64,000 bases of DNA from Methanosarcina sp. UBA289 (GTDB taxonomy: Archaea; Halobacteriota; Methanosarcinia; Methanosarcinales; Methanosarcinaceae). This document shows positions 1-8,762 of the stretch, piece after piece (the first letter of the stretch is position 1; every line of letters begins with the position of its first letter). Made by a program: the position numbers and the translations under genes. The stretch is taken from NCBI GenBank assembly GCA_002496565.1, contig DAKJ01000015.1:144204-208203 (forward strand). Reading direction: 5' to 3'. The notes under the pieces are model-generated. The model did no database searches. It was not told where the DNA came from and saw nothing but the letters and a program-made list of their open reading frames with translations.

Positions 1-595
1 CTATTAGCGAGCCTTCGTCGGAAATGTTGACATCGTCTATGGAAAGAAAGTTCAGGGCTCCTATCCCTTCAAAAGCGCCGATATCGGACTTCCCAGACTC
101 TATGTGCTTTTCAAGCATAATCCGCATAGACTGCTCCTTGAAGAGTTCGAGTTTTTCCCTGCCTAACCACCAGTCAAGAATAAGAGCTGTGGGCTTGGCT
201 ACTGGATAAAGCAGCATCTGGTAGAAGCGAACCAGAGGAGTTAGCTTTGCTCCGAGTGACAGGGCGTTTCGGGAAAAATATGCCTGGGGGACAATCTCTC
301 CAAAACTGGTTATTACGAAAGTAGAGAAGAGGAAAGCTGCGGCCCCTGTCAGCACGGAACCTGTAAGCTGAGCAATTAGAACGTTTACAGCTATATTTCC
401 CCAGAGTAGTGTCGTCAGCAGGAAGTTGGAATCCCGCCGGATTTGCAGAATCTTGAGAGCCTCTTTATTGTCTGCTTCTGCCTCAATCTCAAGCCTGAGT
501 CTTCCAAGGCTGAAAAGCCCGATTGTCATACCTGAGAAAATAGCGGACTGCGTCAGGCAGAGTACAATTAATATCCAGATAATTATTTCATTCAT
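1..595 (-). CDS. CNNM/CorC-type DUF21 membrane protein (3' part cut by window edge)
   Basis: The frame is open from an ATG at 595 to the left edge of the window, so about 198 N-terminal residues are visible and the C-terminus is missing. The protein starts MNEIIIWILIVLCLTQSAIF and shows three or four hydrophobic stretches within the first 130 residues. It also carries FSGMTIGLFSLGRLRLEIEA and TSFGEIVPQAYFSR, both typical of the DUF21 transmembrane domain of the CNNM/CorC (ancient conserved domain) family. Members of this family are linked to divalent cation (Mg2+/Co2+) efflux or resistance and usually carry paired CBS domains after DUF21; any such domains would lie outside the window. The Shine-Dalgarno upstream of 595 is weak. 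The assignment rests on motif recognition. Confidence 0.8.
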   Translation of the reverse strand, partial: MNEIIIWILIVLCLTQSAIFSGMTIGLFSLGRLRLEIEAEADNKEALKILQIRRDSNFLLTTLLWGNIAVNVLIAQLTGSVLTGAAAFLFSTFVITSFGEIVPQAYFSRNALSLGAKLTPLVRFYQMLLYPVAKPTALILDWWLGREKLELFKEQSMRIMLEKHIESGKSDIGAFEGIGALNFLSIDDVNISDEGSLI

Positions 596-637
596 TGTAA
601 GTCTATAACCTCTATAATCTTCATACAGCCATAACTT

Positions 638-709
638 AATGGCTTAGAGTTTAACAACTCATAATTTAATAATGGCTTAGAGTTTAACAACTCATAATTA
701 AATGGCTTA
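638..709. repeat. Tandem direct repeat, 29 bp x2 plus partial
   Basis: The unit begins aatggcttagagtttaacaa and recurs with a 33-bp step; a 9-bp third partial unit follows at once. It sits about 45 bp upstream of the DUF21 gene start and could affect its promoter. No function is evident. Confidence 0.8.
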
Positions 710-1065
710 ATCCATCCTAGTTTTCATATAAACATAGAGTTACGACTTAATCCGTCAATTTATATATTTAACTTGATCGCCTTCATCTTCTAAGTTTGTT
801 CTTATGATTTTCATTCTTTTAATTTTTGAAAGCTTAACCTTAAGCTGTAAATTTAATCTTAAATTACTTCTTCTGAACCATTAATTTCTTTTGAGCGCTA
901 TGCGATTTTAAACAGTACTGAAGGTAAAATTTGCGGGTAATCTTAATTCCGAAGCGTCCCTTTTTAATAATTATTCATTCTCATAGTTTAATTTATGTTC
1001 TCAAGTTTATTGTAAATATTTTCACAAAAGGCTTACTCGCAACCTTTCCGGGGGAGGCTTGACCA

Positions 1066-1086
1066 CAAATTTTTTAGAAAAATTTG
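1066..1086. repeat. Perfect 9-bp hairpin, member of a dispersed family
   Basis: caaattttt / aaaaatttg with a 3-nt loop, flanked by gaccac on the left and atcaaaacc on the right. The same architecture, gaYcRcaaa...tttgatcRaaa, recurs at 17734-17757, and a similar A/T hairpin lies at 3983-4004. It looks like a lineage-specific intergenic repeat. Confidence 0.65.
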
Positions 1087-1253
1087 ATCAAAACCAGAAA
1101 CAAGTTGCACTAATGGCCGGCTAGTCAATCATAATTAGGAAAAGTATTATGAAGGAAATTGCCTCTGAAGTAATCTATCCTTCAAAGAAATCGATACGAT
1201 TTTTCTGACACTGTGCAGACTACAGATAATGACCCTTCTAATTAGTGATATAC

Positions 1254-2732
1254 ATGGAAATAGAAAAAATTAACTCCGGACTCTCTACCAAAACCCCGGA
1301 AATCTGCCATACTCCTAATGCTCCTGTTGGTGGTATAGAGAAACAGATTGTGCTCTTCATTGCGATACTTTCGGGATTTCTTACTCCTTTTGATGGTTCG
1401 GCAGTAAATATTGCCTTGCCCGCAATTGGGAATGAATTTCATATGAACTCAATTTCCCTCTCGTGGGTTGCTACTGCATATCTCCTTTCATCAGCACTAT
1501 TTCTTGTTCCTTTCGGAAAAATCGCTGACATTTATGGAAGGAAGAAGGTTTTTCTCTGTGGTATTGCGATCTTCAGCATTTCGTCTTTAATTATGACTAT
1601 GGTTACTTCAACAGAACTGCTAATTGGACTACGAGTCGTCCAGGGTATCGGGAGTGCCATGATCTTTGGGACAAGTGTTGCTATCGTTACCTCTGTCTTC
1701 CCACCTGGTGAGCGTGGGAAAGCTCTTGGTATTTATATTACTGCAGTTTACATTGGGCTTTCTGTTGGTCCCCTACTTGGAGGTGCGATGACACAATATC
1801 TTGGCTGGAGGAGCATTTTCTTCGTAAATGTCCCTATAGGTATTACAGCAATTCTCCTAACCTTATGGAAGATTAAAGGTGAATGGGCTGAATGCAGAGG
1901 ACAGAAGTTCGACCTGACAGGTTCAATCATATATAGTGTAGCGGTAGTTGCAGTCATGTACGGTTTTTCAGTTCTGCCGGACTTTAAAGGGGCTGCCTTA
2001 TTAGCCGTGGGAATTATCGGGGTTATTGTTTTTGCTCTGTATGAGATGAGAATACCTTCTCCAGTTCTTGATATTTCGCTCCTGACAAACAATCGAATTT
2101 TTGCCTTTTCTAACTTATCTGCACTCATCAATTACAGTGCTACTTATGCAGTGACATTTCTTTTAAGCCTCGATCTCCAGTACACAAAAGGCTTCACGCC
2201 CGAAAATGCAGGGCTTATCCTAGTAGCACAGCCAGTTATTATGGCTATGGTTTCACCAATTGCCGGCCGGCTTTCTGACAAGATTGAACCACGGATTGTC
2301 GCATCTGCCGGAATGACATTTACTGCGCTTGGGCTCTTCCTTCTTATTTTCCTTACAGAAACAACTCCTATCTGGCACCTTATTATTACCCTGGTTATTC
2401 TTGGTATAGGCTTCGGACTTTTTTCGCCTCCTAACACGAATGCAATCATGAGCTCGGTCGATAAGAGATTCTACGGCGTCGCATCGGGAATGAACGGGAC
2501 TATGCGGCTCCTTGGCCAGATGCTTTCGATGGGTATAGCAATGATGATCTTTGCGATAGTTATCGGCCCTGTGGAGATTACGCCTGAATATTATCCCCAG
2601 TTCGTTTTAAGCCTGCATTATGCTTTCATTCTGTTTACAGTGTTCTGCATTATTGGAATATTCGCATCCCTGGTAAGAGGGAAAAGGAGTCCTATAGTTC
2701 ACGCCAATATATCTGAGAAAGGCAAAAAATAA
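1254..2732 (+). CDS. MFS drug exporter, DHA2 (EmrB/QacA) family
   Basis: Integral membrane protein of about 492 residues, a fitting length for the 14-helix DHA2 drug:H+ antiporters. Near residue 47 is FDGSAVNIALPAIGNEF, matching the helix-1 motif of EmrB/QacA proteins. Further on come FGKIADIYGRKKVF (the MFS loop 2-3 motif) and GGAMTQYLGWRSIFFVNVPI (the helix 5-6 motif). Expected activity is proton-driven export of toxic compounds across the cytoplasmic membrane; the substrate is unknown. An in-frame GTG at 1245 is an alternative start, but the ATG at 1254 is equally supported and neither has a clear Shine-Dalgarno. The flavoprotein gene downstream follows after about 60 bp, so co-transcription is possible. 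Confidence 0.9.
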   Translation: MEIEKINSGLSTKTPEICHTPNAPVGGIEKQIVLFIAILSGFLTPFDGSAVNIALPAIGNEFHMNSISLSWVATAYLLSSALFLVPFGKIADIYGRKKVFLCGIAIFSISSLIMTMVTSTELLIGLRVVQGIGSAMIFGTSVAIVTSVFPPGERGKALGIYITAVYIGLSVGPLLGGAMTQYLGWRSIFFVNVPIGITAILLTLWKIKGEWAECRGQKFDLTGSIIYSVAVVAVMYGFSVLPDFKGAALLAVGIIGVIVFALYEMRIPSPVLDISLLTNNRIFAFSNLSALINYSATYAVTFLLSLDLQYTKGFTPENAGLILVAQPVIMAMVSPIAGRLSDKIEPRIVASAGMTFTALGLFLLIFLTETTPIWHLIITLVILGIGFGLFSPPNTNAIMSSVDKRFYGVASGMNGTMRLLGQMLSMGIAMMIFAIVIGPVEITPEYYPQFVLSLHYAFILFTVFCIIGIFASLVRGKRSPIVHANISEKGKK

Positions 2733-2793
2733 TACGTTAATCCTGTGTAATTCATTTAACCATTGCGTAACTAATTTAATCAAGGTGATAATC

Positions 2794-3462
2794 GTGAAAG
2801 TTCTTGGAATTAACGCAAGTCCGAGAGGAAATGAAAGTAATACCCTTCAACTGGTAAAGTCCGTGATCAAAGGCGCTGAGTCCGAAGGCGCGGATGTCGA
2901 GTTGATAGATCTCTATAAACTGCAAATAGAGTACTGCACAGGGTGCGGAGCCTGTTATGCTACAGGGGAGTGTCCCCAGATCGATGACTTTGAGGAACTT
3001 TTTGACAGAATCGTGAATTCCGATGGAATCGTTTTTGGTGCTCCTAATTATATTAACTCGGTTCCTGCGCCTATGAAAGCCTTCTTTGACCGGCTTTCAG
3101 ATGTCGTTCACTGTCAGATGCTAGCCGGAAAGTTCGGATGCTCCGTATCCACGGCAGGAGGAAACAAAGCAGATGTTGTAGTAGACTACATGAACAGTGT
3201 GCTCACAAATATGGGCGTTACTGTTGTCGGAGGTCTTGGCGTCGTGATGGGGGGAGACCCGGCAGCACCTCAGCAGGCTGCGGGAACTGCCGAAGAACTT
3301 GGTAAGAATCTGGTAAAGTCGATTCGTGGCGAAATCACATATCCGGATCAGGAGGAACTCCACCGCCAGAACACAGAATATTTCTGTCAGCTTGTAAAAT
3401 CTAATAAAGAAAAGTTTGCCCATGATTACGACTGGTATGTCCGGATGGGCTTGATAAAGTAA
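2794..3462 (+). CDS. Iron-sulfur flavoprotein, Isf-like (flavodoxin-fold FMN reductase)
   Basis: Flavodoxin-fold protein of 222 residues. It opens MKVLGINASPRGNESNT, an FMN phosphate-binding loop, followed by the cysteine motif C48-X2-C51-X2-C54-X5-C60. That compact spacing is the hallmark of Methanosarcina iron-sulfur flavoprotein (Isf), which carries FMN plus one 4Fe-4S cluster and takes electrons from ferredoxin, with proposed roles in reducing O2 or H2O2. A GAPNYINSVPAPMKAFFDR segment continues the NADPH-dependent FMN reductase-like fold. The GTG at 2794 is chosen because aaggtga lies 4-5 nt upstream; an in-frame GTG at 2785 falls inside that Shine-Dalgarno. The two redox genes that follow suggest an oxidative-stress or electron-supply neighbourhood (inference). 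Confidence 0.85.
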   Translation: MKVLGINASPRGNESNTLQLVKSVIKGAESEGADVELIDLYKLQIEYCTGCGACYATGECPQIDDFEELFDRIVNSDGIVFGAPNYINSVPAPMKAFFDRLSDVVHCQMLAGKFGCSVSTAGGNKADVVVDYMNSVLTNMGVTVVGGLGVVMGGDPAAPQQAAGTAEELGKNLVKSIRGEITYPDQEELHRQNTEYFCQLVKSNKEKFAHDYDWYVRMGLIK

Positions 3463-3642
3463 AATATAAGGCAGGAAATCTTCCTGCATCTCATTTTGTC
3501 TATATTTTCTTATAAGTAATTTACGGAACGTACAGTCTGCACTAGCTTCAATTTGCCGGCGAGATCAGGAAAAAATGTGATTTTGAGGTAAAGTACTCAT
3601 AGGCGTACTGCCATAACTTTATTGTGATCGGGGGTTAACCGA

Positions 3643-3948
3643 ATGGATGTATCTACTCTGGATAAGGAGAAAGGAGCTCACATCTCTGGAATTGACAGGG
3701 GTAAAGTTGTAATGTATGGCCTTAGCACCTGTGTATGGTGCAAAAAGACAAAGAAACTACTTACCGATCTTGGCGTAGATTTCGACTTTATATACGTGGA
3801 TAAGCTTGAAGAAGATGAAGAGGGCCAGGTTGTTGAGGAAATCAGACGCTTCAATCCTTCAACTTCTTTCCCGACAACTGTTATAAACGGAGAGAAGGCA
3901 ATTGTGGGTTTTAAGGAAAAAGAAATCCGCGAAGCTCTGGGGTTTTAA
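3643..3948 (+). CDS. nrdH: NrdH-like glutaredoxin
   Basis: Protein of 101 residues with a thioredoxin-fold redoxin core. The N-terminal extension (about 20 residues) precedes KVVMYGLSTCVWCKKTKKLL, with redox cysteines C30 and C33 (CVWC). The cis-Pro region FPTTVINGEKAIVGFKEKEI is typical of NrdH and glutaredoxin-like proteins. Such proteins reduce disulfides in targets such as ribonucleotide reductase. In Methanosarcina, a NrdH has been described as accepting electrons from a ferredoxin:disulfide reductase and serving class III ribonucleotide reductase. The next gene is exactly such a reductase, 75 bp downstream, which supports that pairing. The ATG is preceded by a G-rich stretch (gggggtt). 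Confidence 0.85.
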   Translation: MDVSTLDKEKGAHISGIDRGKVVMYGLSTCVWCKKTKKLLTDLGVDFDFIYVDKLEEDEEGQVVEEIRRFNPSTSFPTTVINGEKAIVGFKEKEIREALGF

Positions 3949-3982
3949 ACATAAATTTAGACTAAATGAAATAGTCTTTGAT

Positions 3983-4004
3983 AAAACTTTTTTGGAAAAG
4001 TTTT
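3983..4004. terminator. 9-bp hairpin between the nrdH and ferredoxin:disulfide reductase genes
   Basis: aaaactttt-ttgg-aaaagtttt is a perfect stem with a 4-nt loop. It lies just before the Shine-Dalgarno of the next gene. It could be a terminator/attenuator or a processing site setting the ratio of the two proteins; the sequence alone does not decide. Confidence 0.45.
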
Positions 4005-4022
4005 GTTTAAGGGGGAGTTGGG

Positions 4023-4571
4023 TTGAAAGAAGATGAAGCCGCCGAAGAAGACATAAGTGACGAATTGGTGGACAAAGTCTACAGGCGTTTGAATGACCAG
4101 GTTGAGAAATCAGGGTATCACCTCAACCCTGACGTTGAGTTCACAAAGGAACTTGTACGAGGGCTGCTCGCCAATGAACGGCGGTACGGCTACTGGTCCT
4201 GTCCTTGCAGGCTTTCGGCCAATAATCTTGAAGAGGACCTGGACATTGTATGTCCCTGCTACTATAGAGATCCCGACCTTAACGATTACGGAGCTTGTTA
4301 CTGTGCACTTTATGTTTCGGACGAGGTTATCCGGGGAGAAAGAATAGTCGAATCGATTCCTGAAAGGCGCCCTCCAAAAGCCCAGAGGGACGCCGAAAGA
4401 GAAGAAGAAAAGAAAAGAACCGAGATGATGGAGAGTATGGAGTTTACAGGGAAACTTTCAAAACCGGTATGGAGATGTAAAGTTTGTGGATATCTCTGTG
4501 CTATGGACGAACCACCTGGAGTTTGTCCTATATGTAAAGCGAGAAAGGAAAGATTTGAGCGGTTTATGTAA
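4023..4571 (+). CDS. Ferredoxin:disulfide reductase (FTR catalytic subunit) fused to rubredoxin
   Basis: Protein of 182 residues. The first two thirds match the catalytic subunit of ferredoxin:thioredoxin reductase, with the six-cysteine pattern C60-P-C62, C77-P-C79 and C92-Y-C94 that binds a 4Fe-4S cluster beside a redox disulfide. After an acidic/basic linker (about 115-140) comes a rubredoxin-like domain with iron ligands C152, C155, C168 and C171 (WRCKVCGYLC, GVCPICK). This fusion corresponds to the Methanosarcina ferredoxin:disulfide reductase reported to feed electrons to NrdH. The start is a TTG at 4023 with a strong aagggggag Shine-Dalgarno upstream; the nearby ATG at 4032 is out of frame. 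It probably acts in the cytoplasm with the preceding NrdH. Confidence 0.9.
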   Translation: MKEDEAAEEDISDELVDKVYRRLNDQVEKSGYHLNPDVEFTKELVRGLLANERRYGYWSCPCRLSANNLEEDLDIVCPCYYRDPDLNDYGACYCALYVSDEVIRGERIVESIPERRPPKAQRDAEREEEKKRTEMMESMEFTGKLSKPVWRCKVCGYLCAMDEPPGVCPICKARKERFERFM

Positions 4572-4675
4572 TTTTCAGTAAATGAAATTTCAGTAAATTT
4601 TCCTTTACTATTCCAATTTTATATTTCTTTTCATTTTTGCTTTTTAATTTTTATCCTTTTCTTTAGCATATACTT

Positions 4676-4871
4676 TCATTCTACTGTTATTTCATACGGT
4701 TGTTCAGTGTTTATCATGAAGTAATAGTTTCCAGACCATTTATTATAGGAACTCTCATCAATAACATTTTGCAACTACATTTTTGAGTGATCCATCTGAA
4801 TTGTAGACATAAATTTGAAAATTCATAGCGCTCCATATTGACCAAGTTGAGTATTCCAAGATATCTTCCAT
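4676..4871 (-). pseudogene. Possible frameshifted remnant of a small beta-rich protein
   Basis: Two short adjoining frames read sensibly when joined. The first holds MNFQIYVYNSDGSLKNVVAK and ends in a double stop. Shifting frame at that point gives SSYNKWSGNYYFMINTEQPY and a stop at 4676. The look is that of one C-terminal beta-sandwich fragment split by a single frameshift. It lies just downstream of the hypothetical membrane gene 4886-5419. No family was recognised. Confidence 0.35.
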
Positions 4872-4885
4872 TCTTTGGACGGAAA

Positions 4886-5419
4886 TTATTCTTCATATAT
4901 CTTTTTTAATTGAAGCCTGATATTTGAGATTTTGTTACTACATGATATTATATTTGCTTCCATGTCTTGCTGTTTAATCGTACATATCATTTGTTTGCCT
5001 GAATCACGGTTCATATTGTTATTTTGTATATAATGACGATTCATTTCTGCTTTAAATAGATCAGTATAAAACTGGTATATGTTAGATGACAAATTATAAT
5101 CAAACTTACTGATATCGTGTTTAAATGTGAAATAAATGTCAGTTGGTAGATATAAGGGATCTATTGGAACGTATAACTGCTCCTCTGAAATGAATGAATT
5201 TGGCTGTCTCTTGGACCGTTGCTTAACGTATAATTCAGCATATTTTACAAGTTCTGAATTACTGAAGCTTTCAAAATTTATGTCCATTGCTTTTGCGATA
5301 TTCTTTAATTCATTTAATTGTTGCTCTTTATTTAATTGATCTGTGGAACGATAAGTAAGATAGCTTCCTAATATTGAACCAAAAATCGCTCCAAAAAATC
5401 CTAATGTAGCATCGTTCAT
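4886..5419 (-). CDS. Hypothetical protein with N-terminal membrane segment
   Basis: Protein of 177 residues, not recognised. Residues 6-24 (LGFFGAIFGSILGSYLTYR) form a glycine-rich transmembrane or amphipathic helix; the rest is hydrophilic, rich in Asn, Lys and Glu, and predicted mainly helical, so it is likely a membrane-anchored cytoplasmic protein. The ATG at 5419 lacks a convincing Shine-Dalgarno. The composition is very AT-rich, as is common for accessory genes in this genome type. A broken reading frame lies immediately downstream. Confidence 0.55.
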   Translation of the reverse strand: MNDATLGFFGAIFGSILGSYLTYRSTDQLNKEQQLNELKNIAKAMDINFESFSNSELVKYAELYVKQRSKRQPNSFISEEQLYVPIDPLYLPTDIYFTFKHDISKFDYNLSSNIYQFYTDLFKAEMNRHYIQNNNMNRDSGKQMICTIKQQDMEANIISCSNKISNIRLQLKKIYEE

Positions 5420-5694
5420 GAATGTGATAAATCATGTCTAAAGACTTAACTCTCGTTTTTTGTTCCATGAAGCAGGCAGGCTTCAAGGATATGCTTGGAG
5501 CAAATTATGCCAGCGCGAGAATATGCAGAAGTATCCATGAAAATAGGCTGCGACTCTGCCGGAAACAGGAGACAATCGATAACAGACAGACTCTAATTAC
5601 AGATTTTCTCCATAACTATCGGCACTGAAACGACGCATAATTCGCCAACGGAGCGAATAAGTAGTTTGATGCTAGTATTTGATATGGTGATGGT

Positions 5695-6267
5695 ATGCAG
5701 GAACTGACTATTGATAAAGCCAAAACAGCTCTTGTGGTCATAGACTTGCAAAAGGGGATAGTCGCACAGCCAACAAAGCCTTATCTTGCACAAGACGTTA
5801 TAAAAAATGCCTCAAAGCTTGTAAACATATTTCGGAAACACGATATGCCCATATTTCTTGTGCATGTTATAATTACAAAAGAAACGATGCTCAATGTCTT
5901 AAGTGATGAGTCATTATTGAGTTCCTCAGCCCCGTCTCCTGACTGGTCTGAATTTGTGCCTGAAATGTCTCCTACTTCAAAGGATATTGTTATAGCCAAA
6001 AGGCAGTGGGGAGCCTTTTATGGGACAGATCTGGAACTCCAACTGCGGCGGCGTGGAATGAACACAATCGTACTCTGCGGAATTGCGACCGACTTTGGTG
6101 TTGAGAGTACAGCACGTTTTGCCTATGAGTATGGATTTCAACAGATCTTTGCCGAAGATGCCATTACTTCCAGCTCCGAGGAACAACACAAAGCAGCTGT
6201 AAACTTCATATTCAAAAGAATCGGCAGGGTACGAAAAACGGATGAAATCCTCAAAGCTCTCCAATAA
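5695..6267 (+). CDS. Isochorismatase-family cysteine hydrolase
   Basis: Protein of 190 residues, the usual size for the isochorismatase-like fold. The catalytic triad is visible: D17 in ALVVIDLQKGIV, K102 in VIAKRQWGAFYGTDLE and C128 in VLCGIATDFGVESTAR. The GIATDF segment carries the conserved residues before the active-site helix. Family members hydrolyse amides or vinyl ethers (nicotinamidase, N-carbamoylsarcosine amidase, isochorismatase); the sequence does not fix the substrate. It is the only clearly intact metabolic gene between two sparse regions, so context gives no pathway. The ATG at 5695 follows gatggtg, a reasonable Shine-Dalgarno. Confidence 0.85.
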   Translation: MQELTIDKAKTALVVIDLQKGIVAQPTKPYLAQDVIKNASKLVNIFRKHDMPIFLVHVIITKETMLNVLSDESLLSSSAPSPDWSEFVPEMSPTSKDIVIAKRQWGAFYGTDLELQLRRRGMNTIVLCGIATDFGVESTARFAYEYGFQQIFAEDAITSSSEEQHKAAVNFIFKRIGRVRKTDEILKALQ

Positions 6268-6810
6268 GGTTAAAAAATATTTAATCTTGTTATCACAATA
6301 TGGAACTAGCAAAGCAAATGCTACTTAAGAGATGGTTAGAAACTATGTACATCTCCTATGTAAGGTTGTACTACATCTTCTTGGAACATTAAGAGGAAAC
6401 AACAACAAGGCCCCTTTCAAAATTTGGTTGCAGCCATTATGGTGAGGTTGCGAGATTTTCATAAACAGTCAACATATCTAAATCCTGCTGCCTTCATTTG
6501 TGAGTAAGCACTAAAGAATTATAGAGCTCATTATTTCCTGATTCACTGCTTCTTTTTGGATATTTTGCCTTTGATTCATCATCCATAGATTTACATTCTT
6601 ATTCTGAAATTTTTGCAACGGAACCAAAGTTTCTTTTTGATTTATATAATATATTTATATAATAATATCTGTATCTTTTAGTAAGGATAACTATAGTTGG
6701 GAAATATGTGGTTGGTATATAAATGAATGCAGAAAAACTGAAAACTCAATTTTTGAATGTGAACGTTATATTATCTGAGAAACAGTAACTAGTCGTGGGT
6801 GTATGAGTAG

Positions 6811-6912
6811 ATGGAAATAACAAACGACATAAAAAAGATAATTGTTATCTTAATAGTTATCTTGGTAATAGTCATGATGGCTGCAATGTTGGGACCGGTG
6901 TGGATGAGGTAA
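6811..6912 (+). CDS. Candidate 33-residue single-pass membrane peptide
   Basis: The frame MEITNDIKKIIVILIVILVI, then VMMAAMLGPVWMR, is a short polar head followed by one long hydrophobic helix. That pattern would be unlikely to look so clean by chance, but the peptide is too short for family evidence. A gtgggtg stretch lies about 12 nt upstream of the ATG. It stands alone in a long spacer. Confidence 0.35.
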   Translation: MEITNDIKKIIVILIVILVIVMMAAMLGPVWMR

Positions 6913-7105
6913 TTGTGGCTGTCTTTCGTATTCTCTAATCAATAGCAATAAGATATGCGTTTAAATCTAAAGTCCAATGGTAACCTTTCACCACGTTAAT
7001 AGCAAATCAAGACTGAAATAAATTACTCAATCCATTTGAGTCGCTTTTTACTTAACTCCCAACTGACTGATAGAATTCCACACTTGCAAAGCCCTTTCTT
7101 ATTCC

Positions 7106-7223
7106 ATAGGACTTACACACTCGATATAAAATCAAACACAAGAACCATCATTGGTTAAAATAACACTTTGGACATTTGATGGCTTAACGCTGATGTTTTT
7201 CGGTTCAAGTGTGTAAGTCTTAT
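7106..7223. mobile_element. Short element bounded by 16-bp inverted repeats (MITE-like)
   Basis: Arms at 7106-7121 and 7208-7223 pair over 16 bp with one G-T mismatch; the core gacttacacact / agtgtgtaagtc is perfect. The 86 bp between the arms encode nothing. Size and architecture fit a miniature inverted-repeat element or the remains of an insertion sequence. No target-site duplication is obvious. Confidence 0.4.
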
Positions 7224-7366
7224 CCCAATAACTTCATTTTGGATTCCGTACCAGCTGACTGCTCTAAATATTCAATCTCCCTTTATCCTAGTTTTTCATG
7301 TTGATAATACGCTTACTAGAATAAGGTAGATGCAAAGCAATTTTACTCATCATGATTTCCTGGTTA

Positions 7367-8422
7367 TCAACTTATATTAATTACAGAAACAGTATTGCTA
7401 TCTGAATTCGTTACATATACCTTTGTTCCGTTTGGATTTACTGCAACTCCATAAGGATGGAGACCTACACCCACTGCAGTTGTAACATTGTTTGTTGCTG
7501 TGTCAATTACAGAAACAGTGTTGCTGCCGTAGTTTGCTACATATAAGTTTGTTCCCGAAGGGTTGACTGCAACTCCAATGGGATAGTATCCTACTTTCAC
7601 TGTGGCTGCGATATTATTACTAGCTGTATCAATTACCGAGACATTATCGCTGCCGTAGTTCGTTACATATGCCTTTTTTCCATCAGGGCTTATTGCAACT
7701 CCATAAGGATTGTTTAATCCTGTTATTGCAGTTGTAACCGTGCTGTTTGCTGTGTCATATACTGAGATACTGTTGCTCCAATAGTTTGCCACATATAACT
7801 TTTTCCCATCAGGGCTTGCTGCCACTCCATATGGACTATTTCCTACAGGTATTCTGACTATAACAGTGTTATTTGCTGTGTCAATTACAGAAATATTGTT
7901 GCTTCCCCAATTAGTCACATATGCCTGTTTTCCATCAGGGCTTACTGCAATTGTATAAGGACTAGTTTCTACATTTACCGTAGCTGTAACATTATTTGTT
8001 GCTGTGTCAATCACGGATACGTTGTTGCTGCCCCCATTTGTCACGTATACCCTGGTTCCATTTGGATTAACTGCAATTCCTTCAGGACCAATTCCTGTAT
8101 TTATATTGGCTGTAACATTGTTTGTGGCAGTATCAATCACAGAAACAGTGTTGTCATTGGAATTTGTCACATATACGTTTGTTCCGTTTGGGTTTACTGC
8201 AACTCCGTAAGGATGATTTCCTACAGGAACAGTAGCTATAACCATATTATTAAAATTTCTCAAATTAGAGACATTGGTTTCATTTATACCCATATGTGCA
8301 GGTGGTACAGTAGGTGAAACATCTTGCTCATCAGATGCCAATGTCACAGATGAAATTAGACTTAAAATCAGAACAGTGCCTACTAAAGTTAAAACCGTAG
8401 AGAGTAACATCTTTTTATTCAT
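7367..8422 (-). CDS. YVTN-family seven-bladed beta-propeller surface protein
   Basis: Secreted protein of 351 residues. Residues 1-29 are a signal peptide (MNKKMLLSTVLTLVGTVLIL, continuing to a TLASDE cleavage region). The mature part is seven repeats of about 42 residues, each a version of PYGVAVNPNGTNVYVTN followed by SVIDTATNNV, the YVTN/NHL-like propeller signature of archaeal surface-layer proteins. Seven repeats close one complete propeller, so the gene is intact. Many Asn-X-Thr/Ser sequons suggest glycosylation. The probable role is structural or adhesive at the cell surface. A strong aaggggga Shine-Dalgarno precedes the ATG at 8422. It is monocistronic by context. Confidence 0.9.
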   Translation of the reverse strand: MNKKMLLSTVLTLVGTVLILSLISSVTLASDEQDVSPTVPPAHMGINETNVSNLRNFNNMVIATVPVGNHPYGVAVNPNGTNVYVTNSNDNTVSVIDTATNNVTANINTGIGPEGIAVNPNGTRVYVTNGGSNNVSVIDTATNNVTATVNVETSPYTIAVSPDGKQAYVTNWGSNNISVIDTANNTVIVRIPVGNSPYGVAASPDGKKLYVANYWSNSISVYDTANSTVTTAITGLNNPYGVAISPDGKKAYVTNYGSDNVSVIDTASNNIAATVKVGYYPIGVAVNPSGTNLYVANYGSNTVSVIDTATNNVTTAVGVGLHPYGVAVNPNGTKVYVTNSDSNTVSVINIS

Positions 8423-8762
8423 TTATTTTCCCCCTTATCCTTTATTTACACTTTAAATGTAGCGTAATCTACTAGTTACTGAAAATTTTATGGACAAATG
8501 ACCTAATTTCTCTATATATAGAAAATATCGTTTTTATTTATCATTTCCCCTATTGATTATGATATAATCTTAGATTTTATAAGCTGAAAGGAATAATTAT
8601 TTCTTATCATTCAGCGTATTAAAATATGCGATTAAATAACTGTTTTTTAATGCATAGGTTTTATTACAAAATCTATACATTACTCAACAGTTCCCTGTTA
8701 TTTGCCGTTGAAGTTGGCTTAAAATAAGCTAAAATGTAATAGATCTTATGATAATCGCCATA
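8423..8762. other. Promoter-side spacer of the YVTN gene
   Basis: AT-rich region with no coding potential. It must hold the promoter of the leftward YVTN gene. Downstream remains of the pseudogene at 8763-9058 fade out here. Confidence 0.5.

Larger units (their letters stand above)
596..1253. other. Intergenic region between divergent genes, with repeats and hairpins
   Basis: No coding region is apparent. The spacer holds a 29-bp direct repeat (638-666 and 671-699, with a third partial copy at 701-709), a perfect 16-bp palindrome at 831-846 (agcttaa-cc-ttaagct) and a 9-bp hairpin at 1066-1086. It must contain the promoters of the DUF21 gene (leftward) and the MFS gene (rightward). Confidence 0.6.
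6268..7366. other. 1.1-kb spacer with a small ORF and an inverted-repeat element
   Basis: AT-rich, with no gene of normal size. It contains a candidate 33-residue membrane peptide (6811-6912) and a 118-bp segment bounded by inverted repeats (7106-7223). A short frame near 6383-6448 (LRGNNNKAPFKIWLQPLW) looks protein-like and may be a remnant, but no family could be named. Confidence 0.5.

Noticed and set aside
5434..5628. 64-codon frame starting MSKDLTLVFCSMKQ
   Set aside because: It starts 15 bp from a divergent gene start, has no Shine-Dalgarno and no recognisable domain, and its composition is not convincing.
6300..6460. Possible transposase remnant (LRGNNNKAPFKIW)
   Set aside because: One short protein-like stretch without identifiable family or terminal repeats; not enough to call.
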